From NCBI GenBank assembly GCA_018711265.1, contig DVIM01000027.1, positions 1-27,684 of the forward strand: a stretch of DNA of 27,684 bases, written 5' to 3'. This document shows, piece by piece, positions 15,309 to 23,029 of the stretch. Below the pieces are notes generated by a model that did no database searches, had not been told where the DNA came from, and was given only the letters and a program-made list of their open reading frames with translations. This stretch comes from Spyradocola merdavium (GTDB lineage Bacteria; Bacillota; Clostridia; Christensenellales; UBA1750). The position numbers and the translations under genes are program-made. The number at the start of each line of letters is the position of its first letter. Positions within the stretch are counted from its first letter, which is position 1.

Positions 15309-15337
15309 ATTGTACCCCCTGCCGCCGCAAACGTCAA
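15309..15337 (-). promoter_or_regulatory. Promoter of the ktrB-ktrA operon
   Basis: On the minus strand TTGACG (15332-15337, five of six) and TACAAT (15309-15314, five of six) are 17 bases apart, 50 bases from the ktrB start. Confidence 0.8.
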
Positions 15338-15507
15338 TCGTTCGGCGTTTTCACAAAAAAGTTTTTCCTTTTTCTTTTTGATGAATCTTTCGACAGTCAA
15401 TCTTCGTCTTAATAGAGGAACGCTCCCTCATTTCCCACGCGGATTTGCGGGCTTCGTTTCCCAAATCCGTTACAATTTGAATTTTTCTGTCAAAACGCCG
15501 CCAGGGT

Positions 15508-15536
15508 TTGCAATCCCGCAGCCTTTGTGCTACACT
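15508..15536 (+). promoter_or_regulatory. Promoter of the CotH-VTC-DUF4956 operon
   Basis: TTGCAA (15508-15513) and TACACT (15531-15536) are 17 bases apart, and TGC directly before the -10 gives an extended element. The start site would leave a leader of about 36 bases. A second TACAAT at 15471 lacks a partner -35. Confidence 0.65.
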
Positions 15537-15578
15537 AGGCAGGCCGAACGGATTCGCTTTGTGGAAAGGACTGTTGAA

Positions 15579-18500
15579 ATGAAGCGCAGCGCGTCGAACC
15601 TCATCATCATCCTCCTTCTCGTCGTGATCATCGTGGGCGTGATCGTCTACGCCTCGGACAAGCAGCTCGCGCCGAGCTATGCGCCGGCGGACGGCAGCGC
15701 CTCCGGGGATGCGTCCCTGCCTGCGGGCGCGGCGGGCCTTGTGCTCTCCGAACTCATGGTGGAAAACGACGGCGCCGTGCGCGACGAGGACGGGGACTAT
15801 CCCCGCTGGGTGGAGCTGTACAACTCCACCTCCGCCGAGCTCTCGCTCTCCGGCTACTCGCTCTCCGACCGCGAAAACGACGCGACCAAGTACCCCCTGC
15901 CCGCCATCACCCTGGCGCCGGGCGAGTACCGCGTGGTCTTCCTCTCCGGCAAAAACCGCACGGCCGCCGACGGCAACCTGCACACGGGCTTTAAGGTCAA
16001 CGGCTCCGAGACGCTCTACCTCTTCTCGGGCAGCACCATCGTGGATTCCGTCTCCGGGGCGGCGACCTCCTCCAACATCTCCAAGATCAAGGTCGGCTCC
16101 GCCTGGGAGGAGACGGAGCTCTACTCCCCGGGCTTTGAGAACACCGAGGCCGGCCACGAGGCCTACCTGGACGTCTGGGACAAGCGGGACGAGAGCGCGC
16201 TCAAGATCAATGAGGTGCAGTCCTCCAACGCCACGACCCTGGCCGACGAGCAGGGCCTCTACCCCGACTGGATCGAGATCGTCAACACCGGCACGGAGAC
16301 CATCGACCTTTCCGGCTACGGCCTCTCCGACGACATGAACAAGCCCATGGAGTGGACCTTCCCGTCGATGTCCATCGGCCCGGGCGAGCGCGTCGTGGTC
16401 TTTGCCGACGGCCTGAACAACCTCGAGGCGGAGATCCCGCACGCGAACTTCTCCATCTCCTCGGGCGGGGAGACGCTCTCCCTCTACGACGCGGAGGGCT
16501 ATCTCCTGGACCGCGTGACCGTGCCGGAGCTGGAGACGGACACCTCCTACGCCCGCTCTCCGGACGCTACGGGCGACTTTGTCGTCGAGCAGACCCCTAC
16601 CCCCAACATGGAAAACACGGTGGAGAGCCAGACGACGCTCTCCAACCGTTTTTTTCAGGAGCACAATCAGGGCGTCTACATCTCTGAGGTCATGACGCGC
16701 AACGCCACCACGCTGGAAATCAATTCGCAGACACCGGACTGGGTGGAGGTCACCAACGCCTCCGGCGCGGCGGTGAACCTTGCCGGCTACCGCCTGACCA
16801 ACAAGGCGAACGCGACGGCGCGCTACACCTTTCCGGACGTGACGCTGGAAAACGGCGAGAGCACCCTCGTCTACCTCACGGACACGGAGATCGACCTGGG
16901 CGAGGAGTACGCGGCGCAGTCCGCGGACTTCAAGGGCTCCTCCACGGGGGAAATGCTCTACCTCTACGACGCGGACAAGAACGTCGTGGACAAGGTCAGC
17001 GTGCCCGCGCTGGCGACCGACGTCTCCTACGGCCGGGACGAGGGGCGCACCAGTTTTTTTTATTATGACGAGGCGACCCCTGGCGCCGCCAACACCACGA
17101 CGGCCTACCTCGGCGTCTGCGAAGAGCCCGCCTTCTCCGACGAGGGCGGCGTCAAGACCAGTTCGCTGGAGCTGACGCTCACCGCGCCGGAGGGCTCGAC
17201 CATCTACTACACGACGGACTGCTCCACCCCCACGACCGCCTCCACGCCCTACACCGGCCCCATCTCCATCGCGGAAAACACCGTCATCCGCGCCATCGCC
17301 GTGCGGGACGGGTACCTGACCTCCACCACCGCCACCCGCACCTACATCACCGAGGATACGCACACCGTGCGCGTGGTCTCCCTGGTCACGGACGACAAGT
17401 ACCTCTTCTCCGACGAGATGGGCATGTACGCCGACGGGCCGAATTGGCAGGAGGAGTGGCCGCACGGCAGCTCGGGCGTGGGCGCCAACTTCTGGATGGA
17501 CTGGGAGTACCCCGTGCACGTGGAGGTCTGGGAGGCGGACGGCACGCGCCTGATCGAGCAGGACGGCTCCTTTAAGCTCAACGGCCAGTATTCCCGCGCG
17601 CTGGACCAGAAGTCCTTCGCCGTCTATGCCCGCAGCGAGTACGGCGACGAGGACCGCTTCTACGCGCCGCTCTTCTCCGACCGGGAGTACACGGACTACA
17701 AGTCCTTCGTGCTGCGCTGCACGGGCCAGGACTACAACCGCTCCCGCATGCGCGACGCCATGATCACCGGCACCATGGAGGGCCAGGACGTCATGTACCA
17801 GGAGACGGAGGTCTGCGTCCTCTACCTCAACGGCGAATACTGGGGCCACTACAACATGCGCGAGCGCGTCAACAAGTGGTCCGTCGCCCAGTGGGAGGGC
17901 GTCACGGACGAAAGCGTCATCGACAACATCGACTTGCTCAAGGGCAACGGCAACCGCGCCAACCGCGTTCTCAACGGCGACAACACGGAGTACCGCGAGC
18001 TGATCGACTTCTGCCGCAACAACAGCCTGACCGACCCGGAGAACCTGAAGTACGTCACCGACCGCGTGGACGTGCAGAACTACTTCGACTACCAGATCGC
18101 GGAGATCTTCTGGGCGAATTCCGACAACGGCAACATCAAGTACTACAAGGTTCCGGGCGGAAAGTGGAAGTGGATCCTCTACGACATGGACTGGGCCATG
18201 AACAACAACGAGAAGATGCCCGTGTCCTGGAATACGTTCAACCACGTCTTCGACCCCAACGGAACGGGCGTGAGCAACGGCTTTGAGACGGTGCTCTCGA
18301 CCTCGCTGCTGGAAAACGACGACATGCGCGCCCTGTTCCTGGAGCGCCTTTCCTACTACATGACGGAGGTCTTCACCACGGACAAGATGACCGCCGCCAT
18401 CGAGGAGCTGTACGAGACCATGAAGCCGGAGATGGGGAAGCACTTTGAGCGCTGGCCCGACCACGGCTCCGTGGAGTCCTGGGAGCGGCACGTGGAGCGC

Positions 18501-18611
18501 CTGCGCACCTGGGTGCAGCAGCGCCCGCAGTACGTCGTCCAGGGCGCGCAGGAATACTTTGACCTGAGCGATGCCCAGGTGCAGGAGCTCTTTGGAGGGA
18601 TTGGAGAATGA
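15579..18611 (+). CDS. Membrane-anchored LTD/CotH-kinase surface protein
   Basis: The 1010-residue protein has a short basic start and one membrane helix (about 8-26) that anchors a large outer part. Three lamin-tail-like domains (LTD) follow at about 50-190, 205-340 and 362-495. Each carries the ISEVM/NEVQ-type strand, a WVELYNS/WIEIVNT/WVEVTNA motif and a LSGYxLSD/LAGYRLTN turn. A chitobiase C-terminal-like beta domain (about 510-592, TIYYTTDCSTPT) comes next, then a CotH kinase domain (about 595-935) with KLNGQYSRALDQKSF, CVLYLNGEYWGHYNMRERV, YFDYQIAEIFWANSDNGNIKYYK and KWILYDMDW. CotH domains phosphorylate spore-coat proteins in Bacillus; the target here is unknown. GGAAAGGA lies 8 bases before the ATG. 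The stop overlaps the next start. Confidence 0.93.
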   Translation: MKRSASNLIIILLLVVIIVGVIVYASDKQLAPSYAPADGSASGDASLPAGAAGLVLSELMVENDGAVRDEDGDYPRWVELYNSTSAELSLSGYSLSDRENDATKYPLPAITLAPGEYRVVFLSGKNRTAADGNLHTGFKVNGSETLYLFSGSTIVDSVSGAATSSNISKIKVGSAWEETELYSPGFENTEAGHEAYLDVWDKRDESALKINEVQSSNATTLADEQGLYPDWIEIVNTGTETIDLSGYGLSDDMNKPMEWTFPSMSIGPGERVVVFADGLNNLEAEIPHANFSISSGGETLSLYDAEGYLLDRVTVPELETDTSYARSPDATGDFVVEQTPTPNMENTVESQTTLSNRFFQEHNQGVYISEVMTRNATTLEINSQTPDWVEVTNASGAAVNLAGYRLTNKANATARYTFPDVTLENGESTLVYLTDTEIDLGEEYAAQSADFKGSSTGEMLYLYDADKNVVDKVSVPALATDVSYGRDEGRTSFFYYDEATPGAANTTTAYLGVCEEPAFSDEGGVKTSSLELTLTAPEGSTIYYTTDCSTPTTASTPYTGPISIAENTVIRAIAVRDGYLTSTTATRTYITEDTHTVRVVSLVTDDKYLFSDEMGMYADGPNWQEEWPHGSSGVGANFWMDWEYPVHVEVWEADGTRLIEQDGSFKLNGQYSRALDQKSFAVYARSEYGDEDRFYAPLFSDREYTDYKSFVLRCTGQDYNRSRMRDAMITGTMEGQDVMYQETEVCVLYLNGEYWGHYNMRERVNKWSVAQWEGVTDESVIDNIDLLKGNGNRANRVLNGDNTEYRELIDFCRNNSLTDPENLKYVTDRVDVQNYFDYQIAEIFWANSDNGNIKYYKVPGGKWKWILYDMDWAMNNNEKMPVSWNTFNHVFDPNGTGVSNGFETVLSTSLLENDDMRALFLERLSYYMTEVFTTDKMTAAIEELYETMKPEMGKHFERWPDHGSVESWERHVERLRTWVQQRPQYVVQGAQEYFDLSDAQVQELFGGIGE

Positions 18612-19339
18612 GCATGGCACAACAGCCCGCACGCCGCCGCACGGCCCAGCAGCCCGCGCAGCGCCATGAGCAGAAGTACTTCATCAGCCAGGGGGACGCC
18701 TGCTACCTCTCCCACCTGCTCCGCCACACCATGCAGCCGGACCGCCACGCGGACGGCCGGGGCGAGTACCACATCCGCTCGCTGTACTTTGACGACTGCT
18801 TCAACTCCGCCATGAGCGACAAGCTCGACGGCGTCATGAACCGGCACAAGTACCGCATCCGCATCTACAACTTCTCGGACCGCGTCATCCGCCTGGAGCG
18901 CAAGAGCAAGGGCGGCGAGTTCATCAGCAAGATGAGCTGCGCCATCTCCCGCGACCTGGCCGAGCAGATCATCGCGGGCGACCCCTACGGCCTGGAGCGG
19001 CTGAACCACCCCCTGCTGCAGGACGTCTACCGCATGATGACGACCTACCTGCTGCGCCCGGCGGTGATCGTGGACTACGTGCGCGAGGCGTACGTCCACC
19101 CCTGCGAGGAGACGCGCGTGACGCTGGACAAGCAGCTGCGCACGGGCTACCTTTCGACGGACCTGTTCGACCCGCAGCTGCCCACCTATCCCTGCCTGGA
19201 CCACAACCAGACGATCCTGGAGATCAAGTACAACCGGCGCTTTCCCTCGTACATCCTGCCGATTGTCTCCTCGGTTCCTGCGCAGCGCAGCGCCATTTCG
19301 AAGTACACGCTCTGCCGGCGTTACGAGTTTAACCTGTAA
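18608..19339 (+). CDS. VTC-domain polyphosphate polymerase-like protein
   Basis: This 243-residue protein with a VTC catalytic-tunnel domain belongs to the family of the yeast vacuolar polyphosphate polymerase within the CYTH/TTM superfamily. Visible parts are HEQKYFISQGDACYL, YHIRSLYFDDCFNSA, HKYRIRIYNFSDRVIRLERKSKGG (basic tunnel strands), RPAVIVDYVREAY, RVTLDKQLRTG, ILEIKYNRRFPSYI and SKYTLCRRY. The alternating Arg/Lys and Glu pattern fits a triphosphate tunnel. It has no membrane segment. Its ATG overlaps the CotH-protein stop (ATGA), so the two are translationally coupled. The N-terminal 19 residues are Gln/Pro/Arg-rich. Polymerase activity is inferred from family only. Confidence 0.92.
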   Translation: MSMAQQPARRRTAQQPAQRHEQKYFISQGDACYLSHLLRHTMQPDRHADGRGEYHIRSLYFDDCFNSAMSDKLDGVMNRHKYRIRIYNFSDRVIRLERKSKGGEFISKMSCAISRDLAEQIIAGDPYGLERLNHPLLQDVYRMMTTYLLRPAVIVDYVREAYVHPCEETRVTLDKQLRTGYLSTDLFDPQLPTYPCLDHNQTILEIKYNRRFPSYILPIVSSVPAQRSAISKYTLCRRYEFNL

Positions 19340-19366
19340 GTTTCACGTATAGGAGGAGATCAACCC

Positions 19367-20065
19367 ATGGACAACAACACCACGACAAATTTTTCGGACG
19401 TCTTTAAGGATAACTTCTTATCCGGGTTCTCGCTCTCCACGCAGAACCTGACGCTGCCGAACGTGCTCATCTCCCTGGGCATCGCGTTCCTGCTGGGCAT
19501 GGTCATCTACTTCATCTACAAGAAGACCTACCGCGGCGTGCTCTACAGCCACAGCTTCAACCTCTCGCTCATCATGCTCTCGATGGTGACGACGCTGGTC
19601 ATCATGTGCATCAGCTCCGCGCCGGCGCTCTCCCTGGGCATGGTCGGCGCCCTGTCCATCGTCCGCTTCCGCACCGCGGTCAAGGACCCGATGGACACGG
19701 TCTACATGTTCTGGGCCATCGCCGTGGGCATCACCGTCGGCGCGAACTTCATCCTCTTCTCCATCATCGGCACCCTGGTCATCGCGGTGATCCTGCTCGT
19801 CCTCTCCTTCACGAGCAACCAGACGGGGCAGAACTACCTGCTCGTCGTGCACTACGACGACCGCTACGCCAAGGAAGTCACCAACGCCGTGAACAAGATG
19901 GTTCCCCGCTACCGCCTGAAGTCCAAGACCGCAACGCGCAACGGCGTCGAGATGACCCTCGAGCTGCGCCTGCAAGGCAACCGCTCCAACATCGTGGACA
20001 ACCTTCTGGGCATCCCCGGCGTGATGGATGCAACGCTCGTCGCCTTCCAGAACGAGATCGCTTGA
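19367..20065 (+). CDS. DUF4956 membrane protein
   Basis: The 232-residue protein has hydrophobic segments at about 32-50, 65-97 and 112-148 and a soluble C-terminal domain of about 80 residues. The family motif SLGMVGALSIVRFRTAVKDPMD (89-110) is intact. The tail (YLLVVHYDDRYAKEV and later MTLELRLQGNRSNIVDNLLGIPGV) looks like a ferredoxin/ACT-type fold, as in MgtC-like proteins. Function is unknown; the family commonly neighbours VTC and CotH genes. It lies 27 bases after the VTC gene with a strong AGGAGGAG ribosome site, and a hairpin terminator follows, so it ends the operon. Confidence 0.9.
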   Translation: MDNNTTTNFSDVFKDNFLSGFSLSTQNLTLPNVLISLGIAFLLGMVIYFIYKKTYRGVLYSHSFNLSLIMLSMVTTLVIMCISSAPALSLGMVGALSIVRFRTAVKDPMDTVYMFWAIAVGITVGANFILFSIIGTLVIAVILLVLSFTSNQTGQNYLLVVHYDDRYAKEVTNAVNKMVPRYRLKSKTATRNGVEMTLELRLQGNRSNIVDNLLGIPGVMDATLVAFQNEIA

Positions 20066-20071
20066 CGCTTA

Positions 20072-20107
20072 GCCCCCTCTTTGCCCCGCGCAAAAGGGGG
20101 CGTTTGT
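20072..20107 (+). terminator. Terminator after the DUF4956 gene
   Basis: GCCCCCT pairs with AGGGGGC and the inner TTTGC with GCAAA, separated by one-base bulges, followed by GTTTGTC. The hairpin is strong; the T tract is short. Confidence 0.65.
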
Positions 20108-20154
20108 CTATCCCGCCTTACGCATATCCAACAGGGAAAGGAGGCGTTTCTTCC

Positions 20155-20970
20155 ATGAAACGGCTTTGCGCGCTTCTTCTCGCGGCCTTGCTGCTGCTGA
20201 GCGGCTGCGCCGCCGGGCGGCCGGACGGGAGCCTGCCCACGCTCACCGTGACGTTCCTTGACGTCGGCAAGGCGGACTGCATCCTCCTGGAGGCGGAGGG
20301 CCGCGCCGCCATGATCGACGCGGGCAACCAGGGCGACGCCGAGGAGATCCTCGCCCTGCTCTCCGCAAAGGGCATCTCCTCGCTGGACTTCCTCCTGCTG
20401 ACGCACCTGGACAAGGACCACATCGGCGGCGCGGACGCGCTGATCGAGAACGTCCCCATCGGCACGATCTACGCCCCGGACTACGACAAGGGCAACAAGC
20501 AGTACGACCAGTACATCGCGGCGCTGACGGCCGCGGGCATCGAGCCGGTCCACCCGACGGAGCCCGTGGACCTGACCCTGGGCCAGGCGCAGATCACGCT
20601 CCTGCCCGGCGCGCAGGCGGCGTACGAGGAGTCCAACGACTACTCGATCTTCCTGGAACTGCTCTACGGCCAGACCTCCTTCCTCTTTGCGGGCGACGCG
20701 GAGGAAACGCGCCTGGCGGAATACCTCGCCTCCCCCGATCTGCGCCGCTACGACGTGCTCAAGGTGCCGCACCACGGCCGCGCCTGCGCGCAGTCCGAGG
20801 CGTTCTTCACCTCCGTCTCCCCGCAGTACGCGGTCATCACCTGCGACGAGGAGGACATGCCCGACGACAGTGTCGTGGAGTTCCTCCAGGCCCTGGGGGC
20901 GAAGGTCTACGGAACGGTCTACGGCCAGGTCGTCCTCACCTCGGACGGCCTTCAGGTCTCCGTCGCCTGA
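20155..20970 (+). CDS. ComEC/Rec2-like metallo-beta-lactamase-fold lipoprotein
   Basis: The 271-residue precursor has a lipoprotein signal ending LLLLSGC (Cys18). The mature part resembles the C-terminal hydrolase domain of ComEC and stand-alone surface relatives. It shows TFLDVGKADCILLEAEGRAAMIDAGNQGD, the metal site THLDKDHIGG (Asp replaces the second His, as in ComEC-type enzymes), LLFAGDAE-type FAGDAEETRL, and VPHHGRACAQSEAF. A nuclease or phosphodiesterase role outside the membrane is plausible, but the substrate is unknown. GGAGG lies 10 bases before the ATG. It follows the DUF4956 terminator closely, so it may receive read-through from the CotH operon; I see no good promoter of its own. 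Confidence 0.88.
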   Translation: MKRLCALLLAALLLLSGCAAGRPDGSLPTLTVTFLDVGKADCILLEAEGRAAMIDAGNQGDAEEILALLSAKGISSLDFLLLTHLDKDHIGGADALIENVPIGTIYAPDYDKGNKQYDQYIAALTAAGIEPVHPTEPVDLTLGQAQITLLPGAQAAYEESNDYSIFLELLYGQTSFLFAGDAEETRLAEYLASPDLRRYDVLKVPHHGRACAQSEAFFTSVSPQYAVITCDEEDMPDDSVVEFLQALGAKVYGTVYGQVVLTSDGLQVSVA

Positions 20971-21102
20971 GGCGCCGCAGTTTTCACGTTCTTAACAATT
21001 TTCTTTGCAGATTCTTTTTCACTTTAATGTCTCTTTCATCTTTGGGCTTTATCCTATAGTCAACAACAAGGGAACACAAACCCCGAAAGGAGACTACAAG
21101 AT

Positions 21103-22065
21103 ATGAAAAAGAATTTCGCCCTTCTCGTCGCTGCCCTCGGCCTCTCTGCCGCCCTGCTCACCGCGTGCACCGCGCCGGCGGACTCCTCCCAGGTGACCCA
21201 GCCCATCGCTTCGCCCGACGCCAACGCGCCGGCCAACACCAAGACCTCCTCGGTCGTCTCCTCGCAGACGGATGACGGCACGCAGCCCCTGCCCACCGCC
21301 GGCGAGAGCGTCTCCATCAACACCCCGCAGCCGACCGATGTCTCCGGCCGCATCACGGAGGCGGATGCCAAGCAGATCGCCCTGGACCACGCGGGCATCA
21401 GCGAGAGCGAGACCGACCGCCTGCGCGTCAAGCTCGACTACGACGACGGCGTGCAGGAGTACGAAGTGACCTTCTACGTCGGCAACCGCGAGTATGACTA
21501 CGACATCGACGCGGCCACCGGCACCATCCGCAGCTTTGACTCCGAGATCGAGGACGACTACAACATCGCCAGCGCGCCCAGCGCGACGCCCGCAGCGGCC
21601 TCCTCTTCCTCCGGCGCGGCCATCACCGAGGCGGAAGCCAAGCAGATCGCCCTGGACCACGCGGGCGTCAGCGAGAGCGAGACGGAGCGCATGCGCGTCA
21701 AGCTCGGCCGTGACGACGGCGTCCAGGAGTACGAGGTGAACTTCTACGTCGGCAACCGCGAGTACGACTACGACATCGACGCCGCCACCGGCGAGATCCG
21801 CAGCCACGACTCCGAGATCGACGACGACTACGTCAGCTCCACCGAGGCCGCCGGCGCTGCGATCAGCGAGGACGAGGCCCGTGCCACGGTCGTGGCGCGC
21901 GTCTCCGGCGCCTCCGCCTCCGACGTCCGCCTGCACCTGGAGCGCGACGACGGCCGCCTGGTCTACGAGGGCGAGCTGATCTACAACGGCACCGAGTACG
22001 AGTTCCAGATCGACGCCACCACCGGCGACGTGCTCGACTGGGAGTCCGAGTCCGTCCGCGACTGA
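21103..22065 (+). CDS. Lipoprotein with three PepSY domains
   Basis: The 320-residue precursor has a lipoprotein signal ending ALLTAC (Cys22) and a Ser/Thr/Pro-rich linker. Three PepSY repeats of about 65 residues follow, beginning ITEADAKQIAL, ITEAEAKQIAL and ISEDEARATVV. Each ends with a strand pair around YDYDIDAATG or YEFQIDATTG. PepSY domains are linked to protease inhibition or chaperoning at the cell surface. The mature protein is very acidic. The first two repeats are almost identical in DNA, the third has diverged. An AGGAG ribosome site lies about 11 bases upstream, and a very strong terminator follows. Confidence 0.92.
   Translation: MKKNFALLVAALGLSAALLTACTAPADSSQVTQPIASPDANAPANTKTSSVVSSQTDDGTQPLPTAGESVSINTPQPTDVSGRITEADAKQIALDHAGISESETDRLRVKLDYDDGVQEYEVTFYVGNREYDYDIDAATGTIRSFDSEIEDDYNIASAPSATPAAASSSSGAAITEAEAKQIALDHAGVSESETERMRVKLGRDDGVQEYEVNFYVGNREYDYDIDAATGEIRSHDSEIDDDYVSSTEAAGAAISEDEARATVVARVSGASASDVRLHLERDDGRLVYEGELIYNGTEYEFQIDATTGDVLDWESESVRD
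21352..21560 (+). repeat. PepSY repeat copy 1 (DNA-level tandem duplication)
   Basis: About 209 bases are nearly identical to 21622-21830 at an offset of exactly 270 bases. The run GCCCTGGACCACGCGGGC is unchanged in both copies. Confidence 0.85.
21622..21830 (+). repeat. PepSY repeat copy 2 (DNA-level tandem duplication)
   Basis: This is the second copy of the unit at 21352-21560. Differences are scattered and mostly at third codon positions, pointing to a fairly recent in-frame duplication. Confidence 0.85.
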
Positions 22066-22082
22066 TCCCCTAACCAAAATCC

Positions 22083-22124
22083 AACGAGCGGGAACCGCTT
22101 CCCCAGCGGTTCCCGCTCGTTTTG
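22083..22124 (+). terminator. Intrinsic terminator after the PepSY gene
   Basis: A perfect 17-base-pair stem (AACGAGCGGGAACCGCT with its complement) and a TCCCC loop are followed by TTTT. It begins 18 bases after the stop. Confidence 0.95.
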
Positions 22125-22143
22125 CTCCGCACGCGCACGACGG

Positions 22144-22166
22144 CCCCTGCATACCCTATGCAGGGG
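22144..22166 (+). promoter_or_regulatory. Perfect 10-base dyad overlapping the ZIP-gene ribosome site
   Basis: CCCCTGCATA and TATGCAGGGG are perfect inverted repeats around the loop CCC. The right arm supplies the GGGG of the ribosome site GGGGAGG. In RNA it would form a hairpin hiding part of the ribosome site; as DNA it could be an operator. No regulator is identified. Confidence 0.6.
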
Positions 22167-22172
22167 AGGTAG

Positions 22173-22976
22173 ATGGACATGAACGCACTCACATGCGCTG
22201 CGCTGGGCACGGGCTTCACCTTCGGGATGACCGCGCTGGGCGCAGCGGTGGTTTTTTTGATTTCCCCGCAGCGGCGCGTGCCCTCGGCCAGGGCCCAGCG
22301 CGTTTGCCTCGGCTTTGCGGCCGGGGTCATGCTCGCGGCGACGATCTGGTCGCTGCTCATCCCGGCCATGGAGAGCGCGCAGGCGCAGGGGCTTGCGCCC
22401 GGGCTCCCCGCGGCCGGGGGCATCGCGCTGGGCACGGCCTTTCTGCTCCTGCTGGGCGCGTGGATGGACCGCCTGCGCCAAAGCGGCCGCACGCCCGCGC
22501 CCCTGCGCCAGTCGAGCCGGGAGACGGCGCTGCTCATCACGGCGGTGACGCTGCACAACATCCCGGAGGGCATGGCGGTTGGGCTCTCCTTTGCGCTGGC
22601 CGCGCAGGCCGGGGACCCGGCGTCCCTGCTTGGCGCGTCTTCCCTCGCGCTGGGCATCGGCATCCAGAACCTGCCCGAGGGCGCGGCGATCTCGCTGCCG
22701 CTCCTGCAGGAGGGCGCTTCCCGCGCGCGGGCCTTTGCCATCGGCGCGCTGACGGCGGTTGTGGAGCCCCTGTTCGGGGTCTTCACGGTGTTTCTCGTCT
22801 CCTTTGCGCAGCCCGCGATGCCCTGGCTGCTCGCCTTTGCCGCGGGGGCGATGCTCCTGGTCTCGGTGCGCGAGCTCATTCCCTCGGCCTGCTGCGCGGA
22901 CCGGCAGAACGCCGGGACCCTCTCCGTCCTGCTGGGCTTTGTCGTGATGATGCTGCTGGACGTCCTCCTCGGCTGA
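22173..22976 (+). CDS. ZIP-family divalent metal transporter
   Basis: This membrane protein of about 265 residues, with roughly eight helices, belongs to the ZIP family that carries zinc or other divalent metals into the cytoplasm. The paired metal-site helices are clear: LHNIPEGMAVG (helix 4) and IQNLPEGAAIS (helix 5). EPLFGVFT and SVRELIPSA are further typical pieces. The histidine-rich cytoplasmic loop of many members is missing. Two in-frame ATGs exist: 22173 is 3 bases after GGGGAGG, and 22179 is 9 bases after it and has the better spacing. It sits just after the PepSY terminator and has a dyad over its ribosome site. Confidence 0.92.
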   Translation: MDMNALTCAALGTGFTFGMTALGAAVVFLISPQRRVPSARAQRVCLGFAAGVMLAATIWSLLIPAMESAQAQGLAPGLPAAGGIALGTAFLLLLGAWMDRLRQSGRTPAPLRQSSRETALLITAVTLHNIPEGMAVGLSFALAAQAGDPASLLGASSLALGIGIQNLPEGAAISLPLLQEGASRARAFAIGALTAVVEPLFGVFTVFLVSFAQPAMPWLLAFAAGAMLLVSVRELIPSACCADRQNAGTLSVLLGFVVMMLLDVLLG

Positions 22977-23014
22977 AAAAACGCCGCCCTTCGCGCATGC
23001 GAGGGGCGGCGTTT
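22975..23014. terminator. Bidirectional terminator between the ZIP and CoA-disulfide reductase genes
   Basis: AACGCCGCCC pairs with GGGCGGCGTT (10 pairs), extended by an imperfect inner stem. The plus side ends in TTT and the minus side in TTTTTT, so it serves both convergent genes, and is stronger for the minus one. Confidence 0.85.
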
Positions 23015-23029
23015 CCGCGTGAAGCGGGC

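Noticed and set aside
15351..18632. Very long open frame on the minus strand, opposite the CotH-protein gene
   Set aside because: It is an antisense shadow of a GC-rich gene: Val/His/Arg/Asp-rich, without domains, and the opposite strand has clear protein families.
20971..21102. AT-rich stretch with TATAGT (21055-21060) as the promoter of the PepSY gene
   Set aside because: No acceptable -35 lies at 16-18 bases; a promoter is likely here but I cannot define it.
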